Positions 7,730 to 12,914 of a DNA stretch of 14,373 nucleotides are shown one piece after another (position 1 is the stretch's first letter; the number at the start of each line of letters is the position of its first letter). The DNA lies in assembly GCA_050743365.1 (NCBI GenBank), contig JBOGFI010000141.1:1-14373 (forward strand), read 5' to 3'. The position numbers and the translations under genes were made by a program. The notes beneath the pieces were generated by a model. It was not told where the DNA came from. It saw only the letters and a program-made list of their open reading frames with translations, and made no database searches. Source of the DNA: JBOGFI01 sp050743365 (lineage in GTDB: Bacteria; Actinomycetota; Acidimicrobiia; IMCC26256; JACDBD01).

Positions 7730-8935
7730 TCAGATCCCGGCGATGCGGGTGTTGGGTAGGAAGGCGGCCCACGCGAACCAGAACGTGTCGACGTGCTCAA
7801 TGGGCGTGAGCTTGGTGCCGGTGAGGGGCCCGTCGGTGGCGTTGCCGAGCACGTCCCAGGTGCTGCCGGTCTCGGTGTCGCGGAAGCCGTCCTCGGCGGC
7901 CTCGAAGGTGAGCGGGCGCCCGTCGACGGTGGGGTCGAAGACGCCGGTCGCGCCGACGTCGCGGCCGCCGTCGACGGAGGACTCGTCGAGTGCAGACGCG
8001 GTACCGGGCTCGAGCCAGACCACGACGGGGTGGCCGTCGACTTCGATTTCGACCACCCGGGCCTCGAAGAGGTCGGCGGTTCGGATCGCGACCGGGTCGT
8101 CGTCGCCGCGGATACCGACGACGCGTTCCTTGGCAGCGAGGCGGCCGTCGACCTCACCCTCGAACGCGAACGGCGGATCGTCGACGTCGTCGTAGCCGGG
8201 ATAGGGGTTCTCGCCGTAGCTTCGGCGGTGGCCGGTGTCGCGGCTGAGCACGAGCCCGTCGGCGTTGGCATCGAGCCAGTCCGACCACGACACCGTGCTC
8301 ATGGGAATCAGGTCGAGCTCCTCACCGGTGAGAACGCCGATGACGGCCTCGCCGGTGAAGTGGCTCCAGAGCGATTCGGTCTGGCGGTCGTACATGACGA
8401 GCCCGGACTGGTAGAGCATGCCCGAGGTTCCGAAGTCGAGGATCCGGTCGCCGAGGCGGCGGTCGTAGGCGATGGCGGAGTTGCACAGCGGGCAGTACGA
8501 GACGGTCACGGGGCGCCCGGCGATCGTGTCGTTGACGATCTCGTGCCAGGTCATGATCTGGATCGGATAGGCGCGGGCCTCGCCGTCGAGCTCGATCGCG
8601 AGCACGGGTTCGTCGTCCTCGAGGAAGGTGGCGCTCGACGCCCGCACGAACTTGGGCTCGTCGATGGGGGGGATGCCGTCGGGGGGCGGGCCCCCGGCGA
8701 GGACCTCGTTCGGGTCGATGAGCGGCGTCGGGAACGCTTCGGCAGTCGGGTTGTCGAGTGCGGAGGCCGTGTCCTCACGCGGCGACGCCGCCGCCTGCTC
8801 GACCGCCACGAACTTTCCGTCGTCCCCCACCTCGACCTTGTCCTCGTTCGCGAAGGGGCCGCACGCAGCGGCCGCGATCCCGAGGAGCGCGAAGAGGCCG
8901 CCGACCCGCGCCCTGATCGTGGTTGCCCGGCGCAT
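7730..8935 (-). CDS. DUF3179 domain lipoprotein
   Basis: The 401-residue protein begins with a lipoprotein signal peptide whose lipobox is AAAC (C25), so it is probably exported and membrane-anchored. An acidic, disordered stretch follows (about 30-95), then a DUF3179 domain. Recognisable motifs are SYCPLCNSAIAYDR (C148, C151), FGTSGMLYQSGLVMYDRQTESLW, and RSYGENPYPGY. The family function is unknown. The CPLC pair suggests a thiol or metal site. The ATG at 8935 shares its A with the stop of the 57-residue membrane gene (TGATG), and the signal peptide begins right there. The same frame extends far upstream to 9394, but only as a shadow of other genes. It is the fourth gene of the sigma-factor operon, which hints at an envelope stress or redox role. 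Confidence 0.9.
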   Translation of the reverse strand: MRRATTIRARVGGLFALLGIAAAACGPFANEDKVEVGDDGKFVAVEQAAASPREDTASALDNPTAEAFPTPLIDPNEVLAGGPPPDGIPPIDEPKFVRASSATFLEDDEPVLAIELDGEARAYPIQIMTWHEIVNDTIAGRPVTVSYCPLCNSAIAYDRRLGDRILDFGTSGMLYQSGLVMYDRQTESLWSHFTGEAVIGVLTGEELDLIPMSTVSWSDWLDANADGLVLSRDTGHRRSYGENPYPGYDDVDDPPFAFEGEVDGRLAAKERVVGIRGDDDPVAIRTADLFEARVVEIEVDGHPVVVWLEPGTASALDESSVDGGRDVGATGVFDPTVDGRPLTFEAAEDGFRDTETGSTWDVLGNATDGPLTGTKLTPIEHVDTFWFAWAAFLPNTRIAGI

Positions 8936-9108
8936 CAGTGAACCGCCCGGAGGCCGAACCAGGCCGCGGTCATGGTGAGCAGCCCGAGGACGAGCAGTCG
9001 GTACTCCCGGTCGCGCCGGACGAGCACCAGCGCGATACCGAGAGCGGGGAACACGACCAGCGCCTGGACGAGCACGGCCGCGTCGGTGCGAGGGAGCAAC
9101 ACGTCCAT
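8935..9108 (-). CDS. Small two-segment membrane protein, unknown function
   Basis: This is a 57-residue protein with two hydrophobic segments (about 10-30 and 38-55) separated by a charged turn, RRDREYR. I do not recognise a family. The case for a real gene is positional. Its ATG at 9108 overlaps the anti-sigma stop as TGATG, and its TGA overlaps the DUF3179 ATG as TGATG, so it fits without gaps between two well-supported genes. Short membrane proteins next to anti-sigma factors can act as accessory sensors or partners of the downstream lipoprotein, but nothing in the sequence shows that here. Confidence 0.72.
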   Translation of the reverse strand: MDVLLPRTDAAVLVQALVVFPALGIALVLVRRDREYRLLVLGLLTMTAAWFGLRAVH

Positions 9109-9434
9109 CAGGACTGATCGGGGAGGTCTCCGGCAGCGAGCTGAGCGGCGAACGTGCGCAAGCGGTCGACGGGCTCGGCGGGTGGATCGCCGACCCGGTG
9201 GAGAGCCTGCTTGAGCGCGGTGTAGGTCTCGACCTCGAGACCGCAGCGCCGGCAGTCCTCGAGATGGGCGGACACGAGACGGAGCGTCCGCGCGTCGACT
9301 GCGCCATCGAGATAAGGCTGGAGCACGCGCGCCACCTCGAGACACCGCGCCGGGGCGTCGGGTCGCAGCCGCCGGCGGACCCGCAGCATGACACCCATTC
9401 CCCTCGTGAGGGGACTCATCAGGGTCGCCCTCAT
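9108..9434 (-). CDS. Zinc-finger anti-sigma factor (ZAS/RsrA-like)
   Basis: The 108-residue soluble protein contains the zinc anti-sigma signature: C31 followed by H57-x3-C61-x2-C64 (HLEDCRRC). This matches the RsrA-type arrangement, in which zinc thiolates sense oxidation and release the sigma factor. No membrane segment is visible, so it is cytoplasmic. The ATG at 9434 follows the sigma stop immediately and has GGAGG 6 bases upstream. Internal ATGs at 9419 and nearby are possible starts, because the first 28 residues are not conserved-looking. The direct adjacency to the sigma gene makes it the cognate inhibitor. The conserved HxxxCxxC supports redox sensing, but that remains inferred. Confidence 0.88.
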   Translation of the reverse strand: MRATLMSPLTRGMGVMLRVRRRLRPDAPARCLEVARVLQPYLDGAVDARTLRLVSAHLEDCRRCGLEVETYTALKQALHRVGDPPAEPVDRLRTFAAQLAAGDLPDQS

Positions 9435-9995
9435 CTACATCCTCCTCCTCGGCAAGATCCCTTCTCGGGCCAGGTGGTCGCGCAAGCGCTTGCGGGCCCG
9501 GCTCAGCCGGCTCATCACCGTCCCGACCGGGACCCCGAGCACCTCGGCCGCCTCGCGGTACGACAGCTCGCTCACGTCGATCAGGTCGACGACCTGGCGG
9601 AACTTGACCGGCAGCGCGTCGAGCGCGCCTCCGAGATGCTCGTCGAGGACGCCCGCCACGGCCGCCTCCTCGGGCGCTGCGCTCGCGTCCTCGGTCGTCG
9701 CCGCCCGGCGCGTGAGCTCGTCCGGATCGTGAAGGAGGTCGGGGCGGCGGCGCCGCGACCGGTTGACCTGGGCGTTGCGCAGGATCGTCAGGAGCCATGC
9801 CCGCGGATGGCGGCCGTCGAAGCGATCGATCGCCCGGTAGGCGCGCAGGAGCGTGTCCTGGACCAGGTCCTCGGCGTCGGCGTGCGAACGGGTGATGGAC
9901 AGCCCGACCCGGTAGAGCACGTCGATCTCGGGGACCACCTGCTCCTGAAAGACCACCTCGGAGCCGCGCGGGCCCGTCCGGGCCGGATCCCTCAC
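9435..9995 (-). CDS. ECF RNA polymerase sigma factor (SigR/RpoE-like)
   Basis: The 186-residue ECF sigma-70 protein has region 2 at about residues 22-85 (DAEDLVQDTLLRAYRAIDRF, then PRAWLLTILRNAQVN) and region 4 at about 125-178 (ALPVKFRQVVDLIDVSELSY, REAAEVLGVPVGTVMSRLSR). It would direct RNA polymerase to GGGAA-N18-GTT-type promoters, several of which occur in this window, including one just upstream of itself. The GTG at 9995 is used as the start. It lies about 11 bases past the -10 element, so the transcript may be leaderless. The first 14 residues are not conserved, and a later GTG is possible. It is followed by its zinc-finger anti-sigma factor with no gap. Confidence 0.93.
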   Translation of the reverse strand: MRDPARTGPRGSEVVFQEQVVPEIDVLYRVGLSITRSHADAEDLVQDTLLRAYRAIDRFDGRHPRAWLLTILRNAQVNRSRRRRPDLLHDPDELTRRAATTEDASAAPEEAAVAGVLDEHLGGALDALPVKFRQVVDLIDVSELSYREAAEVLGVPVGTVMSRLSRARKRLRDHLAREGILPRRRM

Positions 9996-10002
9996 ACCCG
10001 GG

Positions 10003-10030
10003 AAACCCGCCGGGAACGCCCGGGCTTCCC
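10003..10030 (-). promoter_or_regulatory. ECF-type promoter of the sigma-factor operon
   Basis: On the minus strand, GGGAAG (10030-10025) is followed by exactly 18 bases and then GTTT (10006-10003). This resembles the known GGGAAT-N18-GTT consensus of SigR/SigH-type sigma factors. Transcription would start near 9995, at the sigma GTG, giving a leaderless mRNA and positive autoregulation. Confidence 0.6.
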
Positions 10031-10051
10031 GCCCGGCCGGGAAGCCCGGGC
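10018..10051. repeat. Perfect 14-bp inverted repeat between divergent genes
   Basis: GCCCGGGCTTCCCG (10018-10031) and its exact reverse complement (10038-10051) are separated by 6 bases. Each arm contains one of the two divergent -35 elements (CTTCCC/GGGAAG). The symmetry could serve as an operator or simply reflect back-to-back promoters. There is no T-tract, so it is not a typical intrinsic terminator. Confidence 0.85.
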
Positions 10052-10066
10052 CCGGGCAACCGGGTT
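10039..10066 (+). promoter_or_regulatory. ECF-type promoter of the ccdA operon
   Basis: GGGAAG (10039-10044) is followed after 19 bases by GTT (10064-10066). The -10 region CCGGGTTCCCTCG (10060-10072) is identical to that before the cupredoxin gene. The predicted start lies about 12 bases later, at the ATG at 10076, which implies a leaderless transcript. Confidence 0.55.
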
Positions 10067-10075
10067 CCCTCGTCG

Positions 10076-10333
10076 ATGCCGGTCACCGTGGGACACCGCC
10101 GCCTCCGCCGCTCGGTCGAGCGCCTCGTCGACCGCGAGGCCGCCCCGCGCGAGGCCGATGCGGCCTGGGCGCACCTCCAAGGCTGCCGGAGGTGCCAGGC
10201 GGCGGCCCGGCTGCTGCTCCACATGAAGGCAGCCCTGCGCCGCCGGGCCCGACGTGAGCCCGACCCCCTCGCGATCACCCGGCTGCGCCGCTACGCCCTC
10301 TGGGTCTCCGAGGAGGACCTTGACGCCAACTGA
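10076..10333 (+). CDS. Small HxxxCxxC zinc-finger protein, second anti-sigma-like protein
   Basis: This is an 85-residue basic protein with H33-x3-C37-x2-C40 (HLQGCRRC), the core of zinc-finger anti-sigma proteins. It resembles the cognate anti-sigma factor over HLxxCRRC and a later K-x-A-L-x-R. It lacks the upstream cysteine found there as C31. It is soluble and too short for a sensor domain. It is the first gene of the plus-strand redox operon, divergent from the sigma gene across the shared palindrome, and its ATG at 10076 coincides with the predicted transcription start. It may be a second regulator of the sigma factor or of another one. The assignment rests on the short motif and context. 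Confidence 0.7.
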   Translation: MPVTVGHRRLRRSVERLVDREAAPREADAAWAHLQGCRRCQAAARLLLHMKAALRRRARREPDPLAITRLRRYALWVSEEDLDAN

Positions 10334-10348
10334 GGCAACGCGCGGATC

Positions 10349-11113
10349 GTGACCTACGAGCACCTGGACCCGATCACCTACCTCGCGGCCTTCGGTGGCG
10401 GGGTCATCTCGTTCCTGTCGCCGTGCGTGCTGCCGATCGTGCCCGGGTACCTGTCGCTCGTCACCGGGCTCGACCTCGCCGAGCTCCGGGCGGGCGAGCG
10501 GCGACATCTCCTGCGCATCACCCGCGACACCGGCCTGTTCGTGCTCGGCTTCGGGACCGTCTTCGTGCTCCTCGGCCTCTCGGCCACCACTATCGGAGCG
10601 GTCGTCTTCCGCAACCAGCTCCTGTTGACCCGGGTGTCGGGCGCGCTGGTGCTGGCCATGGCGCTGTTCCTGCTCGGCTCGCTGTACGTGCGGGCACCGT
10701 GGCTCTACCAGGAGAAGCGGTTCCAGCCGACGCTGTCGCGCTTCGGGCCGTTCGCGCCGCCGGTGGCCGGCGCCGCCTTCGGGTTCGGGTGGACACCCTG
10801 CATCGGGCCCATCCTGGGCTCGATCCTGGCGGTGGCCGCCAGCCAGGGACGGGCGTGGGCGGGCGCGTCGCTGCTCGCCGCCTACTCACTCGGGCTCGGT
10901 CTGCCGTTCCTCGTCACGGGCCTGGCCCTGGGCCGCCTGGCCGGCGCCTTCGCGTGGGTCAAGCGGCACTTCACCGGCATCGTGTTCGGCTCGGCCGCGA
11001 CGCTGGCCGTCTTCGGTGTGCTGTTGATGTTCAACCGGCTGGTGTGGGTCACGGCGCGCCTCCAGGAAGGCCTCGACGCCGCCGGCCTCGATGGACTCGT
11101 CACCCTCGGATAG
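10349..11113 (+). CDS. ccdA: CcdA/DsbD-type transmembrane thiol-electron transporter
   Basis: The 254-residue membrane protein has about six transmembrane segments and the two family cysteines in their usual Pro-flanked contexts: LSPCVLP (C26) and GWTPCIGP (C151). CcdA passes electrons from cytoplasmic thioredoxin across the membrane to extracytoplasmic thioredoxin-like proteins, for cytochrome c maturation or general disulfide reduction. It is followed by a TlpA/ResA-like thioredoxin, the expected electron acceptor. The GTG at 10349 lies 15 bases after the zinc-finger stop. The ribosome-binding site is weak (GAGG is about 14 bases away). The C-terminal stop lies inside a short direct duplication. 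Confidence 0.93.
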   Translation: MTYEHLDPITYLAAFGGGVISFLSPCVLPIVPGYLSLVTGLDLAELRAGERRHLLRITRDTGLFVLGFGTVFVLLGLSATTIGAVVFRNQLLLTRVSGALVLAMALFLLGSLYVRAPWLYQEKRFQPTLSRFGPFAPPVAGAAFGFGWTPCIGPILGSILAVAASQGRAWAGASLLAAYSLGLGLPFLVTGLALGRLAGAFAWVKRHFTGIVFGSAATLAVFGVLLMFNRLVWVTARLQEGLDAAGLDGLVTLG

Positions 11114-11135
11114 GACTCGGAACCCTCGGATAGGA
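11102..11135. repeat. Short tandem duplication at the ccdA/tlpA-like junction
   Basis: ACCCTCGGATAGGA occurs at 11102-11115 and again at 11122-11135, a 20-base period. The first copy contains the ccdA stop codon. The second leads into the ribosome-binding site (AGGAGG, 11132-11137) of the next gene. It probably arose by replication slippage. Confidence 0.8.
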
Positions 11136-11142
11136 GGACCTC

Positions 11143-11769
11143 GTGGTAGGCAAGCCCACCCCACCCAAGGGCCGGCCGACACCGGGCCGGCACGGACGCC
11201 AGCGAGCGAGCGCGACACCCACGCGCCCGGGGCGGCGCTCGGCCGTCGCGTTCGGCGTCGTGGCCGTCCTCGCCGTCGCGGCGCTGCTCGTCGTGGCATT
11301 CCAGACCGACGACGGAGACGAAGGTCCGGCACCGACCGACGCGGCGTCGTTCGACCTGCCCGCGCTCGAGGGCGACGGGCGCGTGCGCCTGGCCGACTTC
11401 CGGGGACGTCCGTTGGTCGTGAACTTCTTCGCCTCCTGGTGCACCCAGTGTGACGCCGAGCTCCCCGAGTTCCGCGACGCCGCCCACGCCCTCGATGGGC
11501 AGGTCGAGTTCCTCTTCGTCAACTCCAACGAGGACGGCGACTGGCGGCCCATGGCCGAACGCAACGACATCCTCGAGTTTCCCCTCGCCAAGGACGTCGG
11601 AGGTACCCAGGGCAACGGCCTGTACCGAGCGGTCGGCGGCCCCGGCGGCATGCCCATCACCGCCTTCTACGACGCCGAGGGGAACCTCGTCGACGTCGCG
11701 TTCGGCGCCCTGCTCGGCGGTGCCCTCGACGACCGCCTCCAAGAGCTCTACGGTGTCCGGCCCGCCTGA
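11143..11769 (+). CDS. TlpA/ResA-like membrane-anchored thioredoxin
   Basis: The 208-residue protein has a basic, Pro-rich N terminus, one membrane anchor (about 34-53), an acidic linker, and an extracytoplasmic thioredoxin fold. The active site is FFASWCTQC (C100, C103), so the dithiol is CTQC rather than the common WCxPC. The cis-proline loop appears as GGMPITAF. TlpA/ResA proteins reduce disulfides, such as those in apocytochrome c, using electrons from CcdA, whose gene is immediately upstream. The GTG at 11143 has AGGAGG 5 bases upstream and gives a proper anchor. Members of the AhpC/TSA-Redoxin group are a close alternative. Confidence 0.9.
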   Translation: MVGKPTPPKGRPTPGRHGRQRASATPTRPGRRSAVAFGVVAVLAVAALLVVAFQTDDGDEGPAPTDAASFDLPALEGDGRVRLADFRGRPLVVNFFASWCTQCDAELPEFRDAAHALDGQVEFLFVNSNEDGDWRPMAERNDILEFPLAKDVGGTQGNGLYRAVGGPGGMPITAFYDAEGNLVDVAFGALLGGALDDRLQELYGVRPA

Positions 11770-11790
11770 GACGGACGAGAGACGCGATCC

Positions 11791-12093
11791 ATGGACCTCG
11801 AGCTCCGCTACTTCGACGGCTGTCCACACTGGAAGACCGCCGAGGAGCGGTTGCGCCAGGCGCTGGCAACCACCGGCCAGACCGGCGTCGAGTTCACCTA
11901 CCAGAAGGTGACGAGCCCAGAAGGGGCCGAACGGCTGAGCTTCCGGGGGTCGCCCACGATCCTCATCCACGGCCGCGACCCCTTCACCAACGAGTCGGCG
12001 CCCGTCGGCCTCGCCTGTCGGATCTACCAGACGGAGGCCGGCGCCGAGGGCGCTCCCTCGGTCGCACAGCTCAGCCGAGCCCTCCGGGCCTGA
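11791..12093 (+). CDS. Small thioredoxin-fold-like protein with DGCPHW motif
   Basis: The 100-residue cytoplasmic protein starts with a beta-strand and the motif YFDGCPHWKTA (C11), and contains FRGSPTILIHGRDPF, a cis-Pro-like loop typical of small thioredoxin/glutaredoxin-like proteins. This family is often found near mercury, arsenic or redox genes, and has relatives in which the position after CPx is selenocysteine or cysteine. Here that position is tryptophan (TGG), leaving a single active-site cysteine, with a second one at about residue 78 (LACRIY). It follows the TlpA-like gene by 21 bases and precedes nrtS without a gap, so it is part of the same operon. The substrate is unknown. Confidence 0.75.
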   Translation: MDLELRYFDGCPHWKTAEERLRQALATTGQTGVEFTYQKVTSPEGAERLSFRGSPTILIHGRDPFTNESAPVGLACRIYQTEAGAEGAPSVAQLSRALRA

Positions 12094-12342
12094 GTGACCG
12101 CCGCTCCAACCTGGGCGACCTGGCAGGAGGCAATCAGCGTGGTCGGCTACCGCCCGCACCTGCGCAAGACCATCCTGATCGCGCTCATGGTCGGGACGAT
12201 CCTGTTCTGCATCAACCAGCTCGACGTCGTGCTACGCGGCGATGCCACCACCGCCGTCTGGGTCAAGTCCGCGGTTACCTACCTGGTTCCGTTCTGCGTG
12301 TCGAACGCCGGACTGCTGGTTGCGAGCCGTCGACCTCGCTGA
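12094..12342 (+). CDS. nrtS: NrtS-like nitrate/nitrite transporter
   Basis: The 82-residue membrane protein has two hydrophobic segments (about 25-42 and 58-78). The stretches RKTILIALMVGTILFCINQLDVV and AVWVKSAVTYLVPFCVSNAG match the NrtS family, known from marine cyanobacteria as a small nitrate/nitrite transporter. The GTG at 12094 follows the preceding TGA directly. It is the last gene of the plus-strand operon. Why a nitrogen-oxyanion transporter would sit with thiol-redox genes is unclear. The name comes from sequence resemblance and may not reflect function here. Confidence 0.8.
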   Translation: MTAAPTWATWQEAISVVGYRPHLRKTILIALMVGTILFCINQLDVVLRGDATTAVWVKSAVTYLVPFCVSNAGLLVASRRPR

Positions 12343-12377
12343 TCTCCGAGAGCCAGTGTCACCGACCAGCGGTTACC

Positions 12378-12407
12378 GGGAACGCGGGAACTGCCAGCCG
12401 GGTTCCC
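12378..12407 (+). promoter_or_regulatory. ECF-type promoter of the cupredoxin gene
   Basis: GGGAAC (12378-12383), 18 bases, then GTTCCC (12402-12407). The block CCGGGTTCCCTCG (12398-12410) is identical to 10060-10072 upstream of the zinc-finger gene. The predicted start falls at or next to the ATG at 12415, so the mRNA may be leaderless. The element reads the same on the other strand. A second GGGAAC at 12386 has the wrong spacing. Confidence 0.6.
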
Positions 12408-12414
12408 TCGCTGA

Positions 12415-12834
12415 ATGCGCCACTCACGCGGTACACGCCGCCTGGACAAGGGCAGTCGGCGGATCGCGCTCGCGGTGGCGCTGGGACTCGCTGTGCTCGC
12501 CGCGTGCGGCAGCGGTGGAGACGACAGTGGCAGTGACCGCGCTAATCCGCCGATCGAGGGTGCACCGACTCTGGAAGTCGTGGGCGACAACTTCAGGTTC
12601 GAGCCGGCCCAGCTCACGGTGGATACAGAACAGTTCAACGTCGCCCTGCACTCCGAGGACATCTTCCACACGCTCGTGATCGAAGACGCCGACGGCGACG
12701 AGGCGGTCGCTTCCGCACGCGCCACTGAAACCGATCGCGGTGGAGTCGAGCTGGAGCCCGGTGAGTACGCCTTCTACTGCGACGTGCCCGGCCACCGAGA
12801 AGCAGGCATGGAGGGCACACTCGTCGTCCAGTAG
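12415..12834 (+). CDS. Cupredoxin (plastocyanin-like) lipoprotein
   Basis: This is a 139-residue exported lipoprotein with a lipobox LAAC (C31) and a Gly/Ser/Asp-rich spacer. Its cupredoxin domain carries a full type 1 copper site: H85 (IFHTLVIE) and C122-x4-H127-x4-M132 (YCDVPGHREAGM). Such proteins shuttle single electrons or carry copper on the outer face of the membrane. The ATG at 12415 begins the signal peptide and lies about 13 bases after a predicted ECF -10 element, with no ribosome-binding site, consistent with leaderless translation. It is separated from nrtS by 72 bases and so is probably a separate transcription unit of the same regulon. Confidence 0.88.
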   Translation: MRHSRGTRRLDKGSRRIALAVALGLAVLAACGSGGDDSGSDRANPPIEGAPTLEVVGDNFRFEPAQLTVDTEQFNVALHSEDIFHTLVIEDADGDEAVASARATETDRGGVELEPGEYAFYCDVPGHREAGMEGTLVVQ

Positions 12835-12855
12835 CCCGAACGACCGATCGCTGAC

Positions 12856-12883
12856 CGGAAGGGTACGGCCGTTCAGTGGGTTC
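12856..12883 (+). promoter_or_regulatory. Candidate ECF-type promoter of the FAD oxidoreductase gene
   Basis: CGGAAG (12856-12861), 18 bases, then GTTC (12880-12883), within GGGTTCC. The -35 departs from GGGAAC at two positions, so this is the weakest copy. The predicted start, near 12891, would give a leader of about 24 bases before the GTG at 12915. Confidence 0.4.
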
Positions 12884-12914
12884 CTTCATGGGGCCACTGG
12901 CCGAAAGGCGTCGG

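Noticed and set aside
7793..8941. Plus-strand open frame (382 codons) opposite the DUF3179 gene
   Set aside because: It has no domain or signal. The minus strand has a lipobox and DUF3179 motifs over the same bases, so this is an antisense shadow.
10018..10051. The strong hairpin as an intrinsic terminator
   Set aside because: It lies between divergent genes where no transcript is expected to end, has no T-tract, and coincides with outward-facing -35 elements.
9198..10226. Plus-strand open frame (342 codons) across the sigma/anti-sigma genes
   Set aside because: It runs opposite well-supported sigma and anti-sigma genes and through the promoter palindrome. Its composition is that of a shadow frame.
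10882..12159. Minus-strand open frame (425 codons) opposite ccdA, the tlpA-like gene and the small thioredoxin-like gene
   Set aside because: It is antisense to three recognisable genes, spans their boundaries, and contains no family motif.
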